Shown here: positions 1 through 7,817 of the stretch, one piece after another
Layout of the letters: each line of letters opens with the position of its first letter
How positions within the stretch are numbered: the stretch's first letter is position 1
Source of the DNA: JAYODW01 sp038116745
GTDB lineage: Bacteria > Pseudomonadota > Gammaproteobacteria > Ga0077536
Direction of reading: 5' to 3'
Length of the DNA stretch: 31,023 nt
Assembly (NCBI GenBank): GCA_038116745.1
Contig: JAYODW010000051.1
Location: 1 to 31,023 of the forward strand
Program-made: the position numbers and the translations under genes
The notes under the pieces: generated by a model
The model's input: the letters and a program-made list of their open reading frames with translations, nothing else
Databases searched by the model: none
What the model was told of the DNA's origin: nothing

Positions 1-290
1 AAAGGTCATCGCAGAGCAGACTGCAAAATGGGCAGGTAGCAAGCGTGATGTCGGCGGGGGCTGCGGGCATTCTGGCCAGTTATTCGTGATCTCGCGGCAG
101 CGCCGCACGGCGCCCGGTGTGCTTGAAAAAACCTTCGCGACCTGCGCTCGCAGCGTCCGCAGGCCACAATCTGAACGCTACCACATGAACAGGTCGGCCT
201 CTACCGTCACTCCAGCCTGCAGAGATCCGGAGAACGGATGGCGGCTGCCTCTATAATGCGGCCCCCAGCCGCTTTCCTTGCAGCACCTCA
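1..290. other. Upstream flank, no gene recognised
   Basis: No gene is recognisable here. A plus-strand frame is open from the window edge to a stop at 253-255. Another, rich in Ala and Ser, ends near 87-89 and could be the tail of an upstream gene. Neither resembles a family I know. A candidate promoter lies at the right end. Confidence 0.4.
252..257 (+). promoter_or_regulatory. Candidate -10 box before beta-RFAP synthase
   Basis: A perfect TATAAT hexamer ends 33 bases before the GTG start at 291. No good -35 hexamer lies 16-18 bases upstream, so the call rests on the -10 match and position alone. A start near 264 would give a leader of about 27 bases. Confidence 0.4.
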
Positions 291-1277
291 GTGAACGCTC
301 CCGTTACTCATGTCCTCGTTCATGCGCCGGCCAGGCTGCATCTTGGGTTTCTCGATCCCGACGGCCACTTTGGCCGGCGGTTCGGCGCCATCGGCTGTGC
401 TGTGTCCGGCCTGGATACGGTGGTTTCGGCCTGTCGAGCATCAGACAGCGCTATTGAAGGGGCGGTCGACGAGCGCGCAAAAGCGCTTTTCGAGTCGGCC
501 ATGTCCGTTTCAGGGAACGTCGTTCCAATCAGGATGACGGTACAAAGTCGCAGTCCGCAGCATGCCGGACTCGGCTCCGGTACCCAGCTCGCGCTGGCGA
601 TTGACACCGCGGTGCGACGGCTGGCGGGCCAGCCTTGTGCCCCTGGCTGTGCGGCAAAGCGCCTGGGCCGTGGCTTGCGGTCCGGGACGGGCGCTGCGCT
701 TTTTGAGCACGGCGGCCTCGTGGTGGACGGCGGCGTAGGGGATGGCAGCAAGGTGCCTCCGCTCGTCAGCCGGCTCGCATTGCCGGACGACTGGCGCGTC
801 GTTCTGGTGCGCGATGAGGCGCGTCAGGGACTGAGCGGTGCGGCGGAGAAGGCGGCGTTTCGTGCGTTGCAGCCTTTGCCTGAGCAGACCGCAGGCGAAC
901 TTTGTCACCGAGTTCTCCTCGGTCTTTTGCCGGCGGCCGCCGAGGGCGATTTCGGTGCATTCTCTAAACACCTGGGCGTGTTGCAGGAAGCTGTTGGCAG
1001 CTACTTTGCCGATTCCCAGGGCGGACTTTTTCTCAGCGAAGCGGTCAGTGGGGCGGTGGAATACTGTCGTGACAGGTTCGGGTTGAGCGGCACCGGCCAA
1101 AGCAGCTGGGGACCGACGGGGTTCATCTTTGCTCCAGACCAGCGTACCGGTGAGCGAGTGGTTGAGGCGCTTTCAGAATCTCAAGCAGCGGTTGGTCTGA
1201 TTCTCAGCGTTCACGCGCCCGACAATACAGGCGCCAGGGTGAGCGTCACACCAGCCCCCCGCTCGGCGACCGGTTAA
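291..1277 (+). CDS. mptG: Beta-ribofuranosylaminobenzene 5'-phosphate synthase (beta-RFAP synthase)
   Basis: The enzyme condenses 4-aminobenzoate with PRPP, releasing CO2 and diphosphate, in the first committed step toward the arylamine half of H4MPT; it is cytoplasmic. The 328-residue protein has the GHMP-kinase-like fold signature of the family: APARLHLGFLDP (12-23), a glycine-rich loop HAGLGSGTQ (91-99), RSGTGAALFEHGG (130-142) and a C-terminal GTGQSSWGPTGF motif. Length fits the family. The GTG start is the only sensible one, since the first family motif begins 12 residues later. No strong ribosome binding site is visible. It lies 28 bases before the FemAB-like gene and may be co-transcribed with it, although its functional partners resume only at 9193. 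Its substrate would come from the PabB encoded at 17058-18445. Confidence 0.9.
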   Translation: MNAPVTHVLVHAPARLHLGFLDPDGHFGRRFGAIGCAVSGLDTVVSACRASDSAIEGAVDERAKALFESAMSVSGNVVPIRMTVQSRSPQHAGLGSGTQLALAIDTAVRRLAGQPCAPGCAAKRLGRGLRSGTGAALFEHGGLVVDGGVGDGSKVPPLVSRLALPDDWRVVLVRDEARQGLSGAAEKAAFRALQPLPEQTAGELCHRVLLGLLPAAAEGDFGAFSKHLGVLQEAVGSYFADSQGGLFLSEAVSGAVEYCRDRFGLSGTGQSSWGPTGFIFAPDQRTGERVVEALSESQAAVGLILSVHAPDNTGARVSVTPAPRSATG

Positions 1278-1305
1278 CGAGACATTCCGGAGTCGCTACG
1301 TAGAC

Positions 1306-2328
1306 ATGCAGATTAGAGAGCTGGACCCGGGGTCGCGCGGTGCCTGGAACGCTTTTGTGGAAGCGCAGCCGGGCGATCACTTTTTCCATCTTGCGGAATG
1401 GGCTGACGTTCTGCGCAGCGCTTTCAGGTTCCCGACGCATTACCTCTACGCGGAGCAGGATGGAGCGATCGTCGGCGTGCTGCCATTGGCCCATGTGCGT
1501 TCCTGGCTGTTCGGAAACTCTTTGTGCTCGACCCCTTATTGCGTCTACGGCGGGGTGCTCAGCGTGTTACCGGAGGCGACGGCCGCGCTCGAAGCGCACG
1601 GGGCTAAACTGGCCGAAAAGCTCAAGGTTGACGCGCTCGAACTGCGTAATACGGAGGTGACCCAGCCTGAGTGGCCGACGAGCGACCTCTACGTTACCTT
1701 TTGCAAGAGCATCTCCGCGGACGAAGAAACCAACTTGAAGGCCATCCCGCGGAAGCAGCGGGCTATGGTGCGCAAGGGCATCCAGGCAGGTCTGGTTGCC
1801 GAAGAACAGGACGGCGTTGGTGAATTCTTCAGGGTTTTCGCGACCAGTGTCCGGAATCTCGGTACACCGGTTTTTCCGCAACGGTATTTCCGCCTGCTGA
1901 AAGAGCGCTTTGGTCAGCGCTGCAGCGTGTTAACGGTCAAGGACGGTGACACCCCTGTCAGCAGCGTGATGAGTTTTCACGGTCGAGACACCATCTTTCC
2001 TTATTACGGCGGCGGGACGCCACGGGCACGCGAGACGAAAGCTTTCGATTTCATGTACTGGAATCTGATGTGCAGGGCAGCGGCCAGGGGTTACACCGAA
2101 TTCGACTACGGCCGCAGCAAGCTCGACTCCGGAAACTACAGTTTCAAAAAGAACTGGGGTTTTGAGCCGACCCCGCTGTTCTACCAGTATCACCTGGTCG
2201 CTGCGAGTGAGCCGCCGCAGCGCAACCCGAATAACCCGAAGCTGCAGCTGCTGATTGAGCTATGGAAGAAACTCCCGCTGCCGGTGGCCAACGCGCTTGG
2301 ACCAGTGGTCTCGCGCAGCCTGGGCTGA
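1306..2328 (+). CDS. FemAB-like protein of the exosortase A (PEP-CTERM) system
   Basis: This 340-residue protein has the double acyltransferase-like fold of FemAB/peptidoglycan-bridge aminoacyltransferases. The middle part (IPRKQRAMVRKGIQAGL, about 147-163) and the C-terminal FDYGRSKLDSGNYSFKKNWG stretch are characteristic of the TIGR03019 group found next to exosortase A genes. The role in that group is not experimentally defined; aminoacyl or acyl transfer during exopolysaccharide or envelope assembly is the usual inference. The next gene begins 5 bases after its stop, so the two are almost certainly one transcript. A possible ribosome binding site (CGGAG near 1288) is rather distant from the ATG. 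Confidence 0.82.
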   Translation: MQIRELDPGSRGAWNAFVEAQPGDHFFHLAEWADVLRSAFRFPTHYLYAEQDGAIVGVLPLAHVRSWLFGNSLCSTPYCVYGGVLSVLPEATAALEAHGAKLAEKLKVDALELRNTEVTQPEWPTSDLYVTFCKSISADEETNLKAIPRKQRAMVRKGIQAGLVAEEQDGVGEFFRVFATSVRNLGTPVFPQRYFRLLKERFGQRCSVLTVKDGDTPVSSVMSFHGRDTIFPYYGGGTPRARETKAFDFMYWNLMCRAAARGYTEFDYGRSKLDSGNYSFKKNWGFEPTPLFYQYHLVAASEPPQRNPNNPKLQLLIELWKKLPLPVANALGPVVSRSLG

Positions 2329-2333
2329 GGAGG

Positions 2334-3569
2334 ATGAAGAAAAAGCTACTTTTTCTGGCTCACCGGATCCCTTATCCGCCGAACAAGGGCGACAAGATTC
2401 GCTCTTTCAATATCCTCAAGCATCTTGCGCAAACCTATGATGTTTTGCTCGGGGCCTTCGCCGACGACGCAGACGACCTGTTGCATATCGATTTCCTGAA
2501 GTCGATCTGCTGTGAGGTCATGATCCGACCGCTCAATGGCCGTCAGAAGCGCCTCTCAAGCTTGTTCGGTCTGGTGACCGGTGATGCCCTCAGCGTGCGC
2601 TACTTCCGTGACCGGGCGCTCTCGCGCTGGACGCGGAAAAAGCTTGCTGACCCCGACGTTCGGACGGTGTTCATCTATTCGTCGACTATGGCCCAGTATG
2701 TGCTGCCGCGTCCGGCGACGGTCAGCCGCTTGGTGAGCGACCTGGTGGATCTCGATTCTGCGAAGTGGCTGGAGTACGCGCAGCATGCTCGGTGGCCGAT
2801 GAACTGGGTATTTGCGCGGGAGGGGCGACAGCTCGCCGCTTTCGAGTGCCGCGTTGTGACACAGTCAGACCAAAGCAGTTTTGTCAGCGACGAAGAAGCG
2901 CTGCTCTACCGTCGTGCGTTCCCGGAACACGCAGGCAGGGTGTTCACGTTCAGGAATGGTGTAGACCTCGAGTTCTTCGACCCGGGACTGACTCACCCAA
3001 GTCCCTATCCCCCTAACGCGGTCCCTGTGGTATTTACGGGCGCCATGGATTACCGAGCGAATGTCGATGCGGTGCAGTGGTACGCAGAACACGTGCACCC
3101 GCGCGTGCGGTCGCAGAGTCCCGGGGCGGTCTTTTTCATCGTTGGCGCCAATCCCACGCCCGCAGTCAGGAAACTCGGGGGCATTCCTGGCGTTGTGGTC
3201 AGCGGACGGGTCGAGGATATCCGACCGTATGTTGCCCACGCAGCCTGCATTGTCGCCCCTTTGCGTATCGCCCGGGGATTACAGAACAAAGTCCTCGAGG
3301 CCATGGCCATGGCGCGGCCGATAGTGGCCACGACAGCTGCGCTCGAAGGGATCCCGATGAGCGAAGGTGTGCCGGTGTTAGAGGTCTCCGATGCGGAAGA
3401 ATTCGCCCGAGGTGTGCTTCAATGGCTCTCTTCGTCGCCGTCGGCGAATGAGGCGCTGAGCTCACGACGACTCGTGCAGCAGGTGTTCTCCTGGGAAAGC
3501 AATCTCGCGCGGTTGGATGAGGCATTAAGATCGCCTTTGACGAGTTCGCCAGCCATCGAAAGAGACTGA
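2334..3569 (+). CDS. Glycosyltransferase, PEP-CTERM/exosortase A-associated (TIGR03087-like)
   Basis: A cytoplasmic GT4-type sugar transferase of 411 residues. The N-terminus MKKKLLFLAHRIPYPPNKGD, with its RIPYPPNKGDK motif, is typical of the TIGR03087 family that accompanies exosortase A. The nucleotide-sugar half contains FTGAMDYRANVDAVQWY and GLQNKVLEAMAMARPIVAT. I place the start at ATG 2334 because a strong GAGGAGG site lies directly before it and the family motif begins there. An in-frame ATG at 2262 would add 24 unlikely residues and run deep into the previous gene. Substrate and acceptor cannot be deduced. It converges with the minus-strand glycosyltransferase 31 bases downstream, and no terminator is visible between them. 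Confidence 0.86.
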   Translation: MKKKLLFLAHRIPYPPNKGDKIRSFNILKHLAQTYDVLLGAFADDADDLLHIDFLKSICCEVMIRPLNGRQKRLSSLFGLVTGDALSVRYFRDRALSRWTRKKLADPDVRTVFIYSSTMAQYVLPRPATVSRLVSDLVDLDSAKWLEYAQHARWPMNWVFAREGRQLAAFECRVVTQSDQSSFVSDEEALLYRRAFPEHAGRVFTFRNGVDLEFFDPGLTHPSPYPPNAVPVVFTGAMDYRANVDAVQWYAEHVHPRVRSQSPGAVFFIVGANPTPAVRKLGGIPGVVVSGRVEDIRPYVAHAACIVAPLRIARGLQNKVLEAMAMARPIVATTAALEGIPMSEGVPVLEVSDAEEFARGVLQWLSSSPSANEALSSRRLVQQVFSWESNLARLDEALRSPLTSSPAIERD

Positions 3570-3600
3570 ATCTACTCCCACCATTGCACGCTGCGGCGTC

Positions 3601-4752
3601 TCACGGGGACGGTCTGGAGAGGATAATTTCCGCCGCGCGCACGATCCTTTTCGCGTTATCGAGCCAGCTCCGGGTTGTCTTGGCGGTCATACGCGCAGCA
3701 GCCTTATCCTCTTCGGAATTCTCAATCGCGAGGCGAGCTGCATCAATAAACGAGTCTGGGCGCTGGGGGTCGAACAGCCGCAAAACCCCGGTCCCGCCCG
3801 CGGATTCGAGGATGTTTGCCGTATTCGGTGCAACGACTGGCAGCCCCATAGCCAGATATTCAAGGAGCTTCAGCGGCGACGCATAAGGTGTCGCACTGGG
3901 CTGAAAAGCGATATCAAAAGCCGCGAGGTAGGCCGGCATCTCCTCGCGGTCTACAACGCCGGTCACATGTACGCGATCGTCGACCCCACTCGCTTTGGCT
4001 TGCGCCTTGATGTTCCCGATCGCCGGGCCGTCACCCACAATCAGGACGCGTGCTGGAATGCTGTTTTTAAGTGCTGAGATCAACGATACCAGTCGGTCCA
4101 GACGGTGCCACTCATGGGCGAATCCCACAAAACCGAGCACAACGTCTGTGCCCAAATTCAGCCCGCGGCGGACTGGTTCTCCCGAAACTTCCGGATTGAA
4201 CATGGTGTGATTCGCACCGTTAGGGATGACTTCGATGGCCTCTACAGGAGCGCCCAGCGCCGTCATAGTTTCGGCGAGAACAGAGGAAACCGGGAAAACC
4301 TTATCGGCTCCTTTCCAAACACGACACTCCATGTTCTTCGCCAGGGTAAGCAGCGCTAACCCACCATACTGTGACCGTTCTAGGTGCAGAGGCGCGTTTA
4401 CTTCCAGTAAAAGCGGGATTCCTTTTCTTTGCCGCAGGCGCAGCCCGGCGGAAAGAAAAAGGTTGGCGCGTTCGTAAACAACGTCAGGCTTGAAAGAGCG
4501 GTAGGCGGTGAGCAGCCGACGATAGGCGTGTTCGTTGTAGGCAAGTTCGAGTAGTTCCCCGGATACCTTGGGGAGCCGTTCGCGAATGAAGCGGACAAGT
4601 TCTCCGCCTTGGCCGAACGTAGCTTTCGCGTGCATCGATGGGCTTACCACAAGTACTTCATGCCCTAACTCGCTGAAAGCCTTGACGATCTCGGTAACGT
4701 GGACATCCATGCCATCTCGAGATGCGATGCGATGGTGGTAAAGAATCTTCAT
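3601..4752 (-). CDS. Glycosyltransferase family 4 protein
   Basis: A 383-residue two-domain GT-B enzyme. The N-terminal half has DGMDVHVTEIVKAFSELGHEV, a common acceptor-side motif. The C-terminal half has VIPNGANHTMFNP, VLGFVGFAHEWHRLD and a donor-binding SPLKLLEYLAMGLPVVAPN stretch with the conserved Glu. It probably transfers an activated sugar during surface polysaccharide assembly; sugar and acceptor are unknown. I start it at ATG 4752 (MKILYHHR), the usual N-terminus; a TTG nine codons upstream has no ribosome binding site. It is the only member of the glycan block on the minus strand, and by eye its base composition is somewhat less GC-rich than the flanking one-carbon genes, which may reflect separate acquisition. 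Confidence 0.85.
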   Translation of the reverse strand: MKILYHHRIASRDGMDVHVTEIVKAFSELGHEVLVVSPSMHAKATFGQGGELVRFIRERLPKVSGELLELAYNEHAYRRLLTAYRSFKPDVVYERANLFLSAGLRLRQRKGIPLLLEVNAPLHLERSQYGGLALLTLAKNMECRVWKGADKVFPVSSVLAETMTALGAPVEAIEVIPNGANHTMFNPEVSGEPVRRGLNLGTDVVLGFVGFAHEWHRLDRLVSLISALKNSIPARVLIVGDGPAIGNIKAQAKASGVDDRVHVTGVVDREEMPAYLAAFDIAFQPSATPYASPLKLLEYLAMGLPVVAPNTANILESAGGTGVLRLFDPQRPDSFIDAARLAIENSEEDKAAARMTAKTTRSWLDNAKRIVRAAEIILSRPSP

Positions 4753-4999
4753 ATTAGGAACCGCGATCGCAGGCCGCAAGGGCGTGTTCGATTCGGGAAA
4801 CGCTACCGCCGCCCTCTCTCAGTCGCTCCAAATTGTGGCCCCTGCCAAAAACAGCGCACGAATGTAAAGGGCGAGAGGATAGCCAGTAGGCAACTCTCTA
4901 TCTATGGCGTTCTTGAGGCGAATATGAGAACTACGTCAACTTTTTACGCATTGGCCTGTGTAGAATTGCAAACAGATACGGTAATGATAGGACCTCCCA
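4753..4999. other. Divergent intergenic region with possible promoter
   Basis: No gene is recognised in this stretch between two divergent genes. Toward the right it is AT-richer. TAGAAT at 4961-4966 is a one-mismatch -10 candidate for the small gene at 5000, but I see no convincing -35. It probably carries promoters for both directions, though none can be pinned down. Confidence 0.35.
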
Positions 5000-5317
5000 A
5001 TGAAGGAAGAAGAGTACATCAAGACCACTGGGACCGGCATCGAGGCGGCCGACGAGCTATCAAAGGAGTCGGAAGAACGCAGAACGCTGGTGCGCAAGCT
5101 GCGCAACGCTGCCGCCATTACCCCCGTGGTGATCACTCTGGCGGGAACCAAGGCTCGGGCGCAGGTGACGTCAGCAGAGCTGTCCGGCGGGTCGGCCGTC
5201 GGTGCTGCCGGTGGGGCTACGAACCTCGATACGAATGAGCCGACGAATAATTCGTGGCGCGCGAATGACAACGCGGCATTCAAGGACAATCCGAACGACC
5301 AGGGTAGCCCCCAGTAG
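5000..5317 (+). CDS. Small unrecognised protein, candidate substrate of the PqqD/HprK-like cassette
   Basis: I do not recognise the family. The 105-residue product begins with an acidic, Lys-rich segment (1-27), then RRTLVRKLRN (27-36), a short hydrophobic stretch AAAITPVVITLAG (37-49) and KARAQ (51-55), which resembles a signal-peptide cleavage site. The rest is Gly, Ala, Ser, Asn and Asp rich, looks disordered, and ends in GSPQ; it contains no cysteine. The ATG at 5000 is preceded by a modest AGGA at about 4990. The gene sits 81 bases before the PqqD-like gene on the same strand. That position, the size and the leader-plus-low-complexity layout suggest a substrate of the following enzymes, but this is inference. 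It could also be an unrelated small exported protein. Confidence 0.6.
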   Translation: MKEEEYIKTTGTGIEAADELSKESEERRTLVRKLRNAAAITPVVITLAGTKARAQVTSAELSGGSAVGAAGGATNLDTNEPTNNSWRANDNAAFKDNPNDQGSPQ

Positions 5318-5398
5318 CATTTCAGACCGGCGCAGCCAGCAAGGCGCCACATCTCTGGGCGTCCGCAATCCAGCTAGTCGCGATACCTTATAGTTAGG

Positions 5399-5698
5399 AT
5401 GGTCGAGGGGACTGAGGATGGTTGGCAGAGCACTACAGGCGAGCTCTCATGGCGCCATTGGGATGATCTTTCTGTCGTCTTCTGCTCTGACTCTGGAGAG
5501 ACCCACGTTCTAGATCCACTGACCGCCTGGCTGCTTAATTTGGTGGTGACACGATCCGTTTCCTTCTCACAGATTCTTGCAGCTGCGGCCGAGCTGGACC
5601 TCGACGTTGATACAGCAAATACGCGAAAGCGCCTGCGAGGCAGTCTGGACCGTCTGGTTTGCCTTGACCTGATAGAGCCGGCAGTCGAAGGCACATGA
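5399..5698 (+). CDS. PqqD-like peptide chaperone of the HPr-rel-A system
   Basis: A 99-residue protein with the winged-helix PqqD/RRE layout: an N-terminal WRHWDDLSVVF strand pair, SGETHVLDPLTAWLLNLV, and a C-terminal helix-turn around RGSLDRLVCLDLIEP. It resembles the PqqD family proteins annotated with HprK-related kinase A near exosortase loci. In RiPP pathways PqqD-type domains bind the leader of a precursor peptide and hand it to the modifying enzyme. Its last codons overlap the kinase gene by 4 bases (ATGA), which indicates translational coupling. The ribosome binding site for ATG 5399 is poor; I see no better in-frame start. Confidence 0.75.
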   Translation: MVEGTEDGWQSTTGELSWRHWDDLSVVFCSDSGETHVLDPLTAWLLNLVVTRSVSFSQILAAAAELDLDVDTANTRKRLRGSLDRLVCLDLIEPAVEGT

Positions 5699-6591
5699 AG
5701 CTGGGTGAGGTTTCGCCTGAGCGTCTCAGGTCTCTACTGTCGTCCAGCGGTGTCCGTTTTCAGACCGGGCCGTTCACAACGTCGCTGCGCAGCGGCGTGG
5801 AACGCGTGGCCTGTTTCCTGGAACAGCTCTACCCCGAGTTTCCAGTCTGCGGTGCGGCGTCTGCTGACTTTCACGTGCGTCTGGCGTCGCGCGGGCTGCT
5901 GGGTCGCCTCCGTGGCCAGGTTGAATTTTTCCAAGACTGGGACTCTGTCTTCACGCCTTACCCTGTTCGACAGTCGGTACCCCTGCTCGAATGGGGTCTT
6001 AACTGGTCTATTTACGCCCATGTGAATCACTTTCTGGTGATCCACGCCGCCGTTATCGAGCGCGATGGGATCGCCTGCGTGATGCCAGGCCAGTCGGGGG
6101 CGGGTAAAAGCACACTCTGCGCAGCGCTGGTGCTACGCGGATGGCGCCTGCTCTCTGACGAGCTTGCGTTGATCGACGTGGAATCGGGCCGTCTGGCTCC
6201 TTTATGTCGCCCGATCGCACTGAAGAACGAATCTATCCCTCTCATCGCAGAGTTCGGCGGTCGTGATGTTTTTCTGAGTCCGGGAGTACCAACCCGGCGC
6301 AAAGGTGTGATTTCGCATCTGCGCCCGCCTGCGGACAGCGTTCAGCAGATGGAACGGGAGGCGACCGCAACCCACGTCATATTTCCGTCTTACCTCGCAG
6401 GCGCAGTCTCGGGGTTCGCGAAACTCACCAAGGGGCACGCCTTTCTGCGTCTCGCGGATGCGGCTTTGAACTACAGCATTCTGCGGCGCGCCGGGTTTGA
6501 TCTGCTAACGATGCTGATTGAACGCGTTGCATGCCTGAACTTCACCTATGCGCGACTGGACGATGCGGTTGCGGCTTTTGAGCAGCTGTAG
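5695..6591 (+). CDS. HprK-related kinase A
   Basis: A 298-residue relative of HPr kinase/phosphorylase. The Walker A motif GQSGAGKST lies at 132-140, preceded by the family's HFLVIHAAVIERDG lead-in, and RLLSDELALI at 151-160 is the Walker-B-like acidic segment. True HprK phosphorylates a serine of HPr. This group lacks the HprK N-terminal domain and occurs with PqqD-like proteins and nucleotidyltransferases; a homologous kinase in paeninodin-type lasso clusters phosphorylates a C-terminal serine of the peptide. The substrate here is unknown; the small protein at 5000-5317 is my candidate. The gene overlaps its upstream neighbour by 4 bases and abuts the next (TAG followed directly by ATG). 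Confidence 0.82.
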   Translation: MKLGEVSPERLRSLLSSSGVRFQTGPFTTSLRSGVERVACFLEQLYPEFPVCGAASADFHVRLASRGLLGRLRGQVEFFQDWDSVFTPYPVRQSVPLLEWGLNWSIYAHVNHFLVIHAAVIERDGIACVMPGQSGAGKSTLCAALVLRGWRLLSDELALIDVESGRLAPLCRPIALKNESIPLIAEFGGRDVFLSPGVPTRRKGVISHLRPPADSVQQMEREATATHVIFPSYLAGAVSGFAKLTKGHAFLRLADAALNYSILRRAGFDLLTMLIERVACLNFTYARLDDAVAAFEQL

Positions 6592-7749
6592 ATGCTTCTT
6601 GCCCCCCAGTCTTTCTTTCGACGACACGCCGGACTGCTCGGCACCCCGCTGCTGCGCTGGCTGCGTGGCCCGGAGAATCTGAGCGCATTAACCGAGCGCG
6701 AGTGGGATGTGCTCGTGCGACAGGCCCGGGTTACCAAGCTTCTGGCGCGGCTCGCGCTCGAAGCGGAGCAGAGCAACACCTGGTCGTCCGCACCAGCAGC
6801 TGCGCAAAAGGCGATGCTCGGAGCGAAATTCACGTTTCGTGACAACCAGGCTATCGTGCACTGGGAGCTGACGCGCATTGCCGCAGGGTTGCGTGGCGTC
6901 GATGTGCCGGTTGTTCTGCTCAAAGGCGCAGCCTACCTCGCGCTGGAACATCCGGCTGCTCAGGGACGGGTCGCCGGCGATGTCGATATTCTGGTGCCGT
7001 TTGAGGCTCTGGGGAGAGTTGAACAGCGACTTGAAGCGGCCGGCTGGCGGCACATCAAGTTTTCTGACTACGACCAGCTCTACTACCGGCGCTGGATGCA
7101 CGAATTACCGCCGATGCGGCACAGCCGGCGTCGGACCGTGATAGACGTGCATCACACCATCCTGCCGCGCACCAGTCGCCTGAAACCTGATCCCCGCGCG
7201 CTGCTAAAAGACGCGGTCCCCGTCGGCGAGAGTATTTTTTCCACACTATGTCCCGAAGACAGGGTGCTGCACAGCGCCACCCATCTCTTTCACGATGGTG
7301 ACCTGCGCTTCGCCCTGCGGGACCTGGTGGACCTGCGGGAGCTGATGGTGCATTCCCAATCTGAACCCGGATTTTGGTCCGGTCTGGCTGCACGTGCGGC
7401 GCAGATGGACCTGACGCGACCTCTCTTTTATGCGCTGCGCTATGCGAATGCATTGCTGGGGTTCCAGGTCCCGCGGACAGTCGAGCAGGAGCTCGAGAAC
7501 GCGCGCCCCTCGGGTGTATCGCTGACGTTGATGGATCGTTTTGCGCCAAGCGTGCTGGTCCCAGGCGAACCGGATCTCGCGCCGTTCACGGGCCATGGAG
7601 CGGGCGCACTGCTTTACATGCGGTCCCACTGGTTACGCATGCAGCCGCTGCGGCTGGGGACGCATCTAGCCAAAAAAGGCAGCCAGCGCCTCCTAGTGGC
7701 TGTTTGTCACTGGCAGCAGACGCGCAAGGAAGCGAGGCGTTTGGTCTGA
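6592..7749 (+). CDS. Nucleotidyltransferase family protein (NTP_transf_5 type)
   Basis: A 385-residue protein of the uncharacterised nucleotidyltransferase group PF14907. Key elements are VVLLKGAAYL (107-116) and GRVAGDVDILV (125-135), whose DVD acidic pair is the expected metal-binding site, followed by EQRLEAAGW. A later HDGDLRFALRDLVDLREL segment is also typical. The family is predicted to transfer a nucleotide to an unknown acceptor. It begins at the base after the kinase stop codon, so it shares a transcript and probably a pathway with the PqqD-like protein and kinase. Similar nucleotidyltransferases are found in lasso peptide clusters that carry an HprK-like kinase. The actual substrate is not deducible. 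Confidence 0.78.
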   Translation: MLLAPQSFFRRHAGLLGTPLLRWLRGPENLSALTEREWDVLVRQARVTKLLARLALEAEQSNTWSSAPAAAQKAMLGAKFTFRDNQAIVHWELTRIAAGLRGVDVPVVLLKGAAYLALEHPAAQGRVAGDVDILVPFEALGRVEQRLEAAGWRHIKFSDYDQLYYRRWMHELPPMRHSRRRTVIDVHHTILPRTSRLKPDPRALLKDAVPVGESIFSTLCPEDRVLHSATHLFHDGDLRFALRDLVDLRELMVHSQSEPGFWSGLAARAAQMDLTRPLFYALRYANALLGFQVPRTVEQELENARPSGVSLTLMDRFAPSVLVPGEPDLAPFTGHGAGALLYMRSHWLRMQPLRLGTHLAKKGSQRLLVAVCHWQQTRKEARRLV

Positions 7750-7817
7750 AACGTATGCGGCATCGAGCACCAGGGTACCCTTTCTCTTCGACCCGGGAGC
7801 CGAGGTAACTAGTAGCG

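Noticed and set aside
2..255. Plus-strand frame open from the left edge for 84 codons
   Set aside because: The translation is Arg/Cys/Ser rich without hydrophobic patterning or any known motif, as expected from a GC-rich non-coding frame.
510..1100. 196-codon minus-strand frame opposite beta-RFAP synthase
   Set aside because: It is antisense to a clear enzyme gene; the composition is typical of an opposite-strand artefact.
4699..5238. 179-codon plus-strand frame overlapping the glycosyltransferase start and the small protein gene
   Set aside because: It is rich in Arg and His, crosses the divergent promoter region, and is out of frame with the better-supported small gene at 5000.
5389..5394. 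TATAGT just before the PqqD-like gene
   Set aside because: A start 7 bases later would fall inside the coding region, so it cannot serve the ATG at 5399, and there is no -35.
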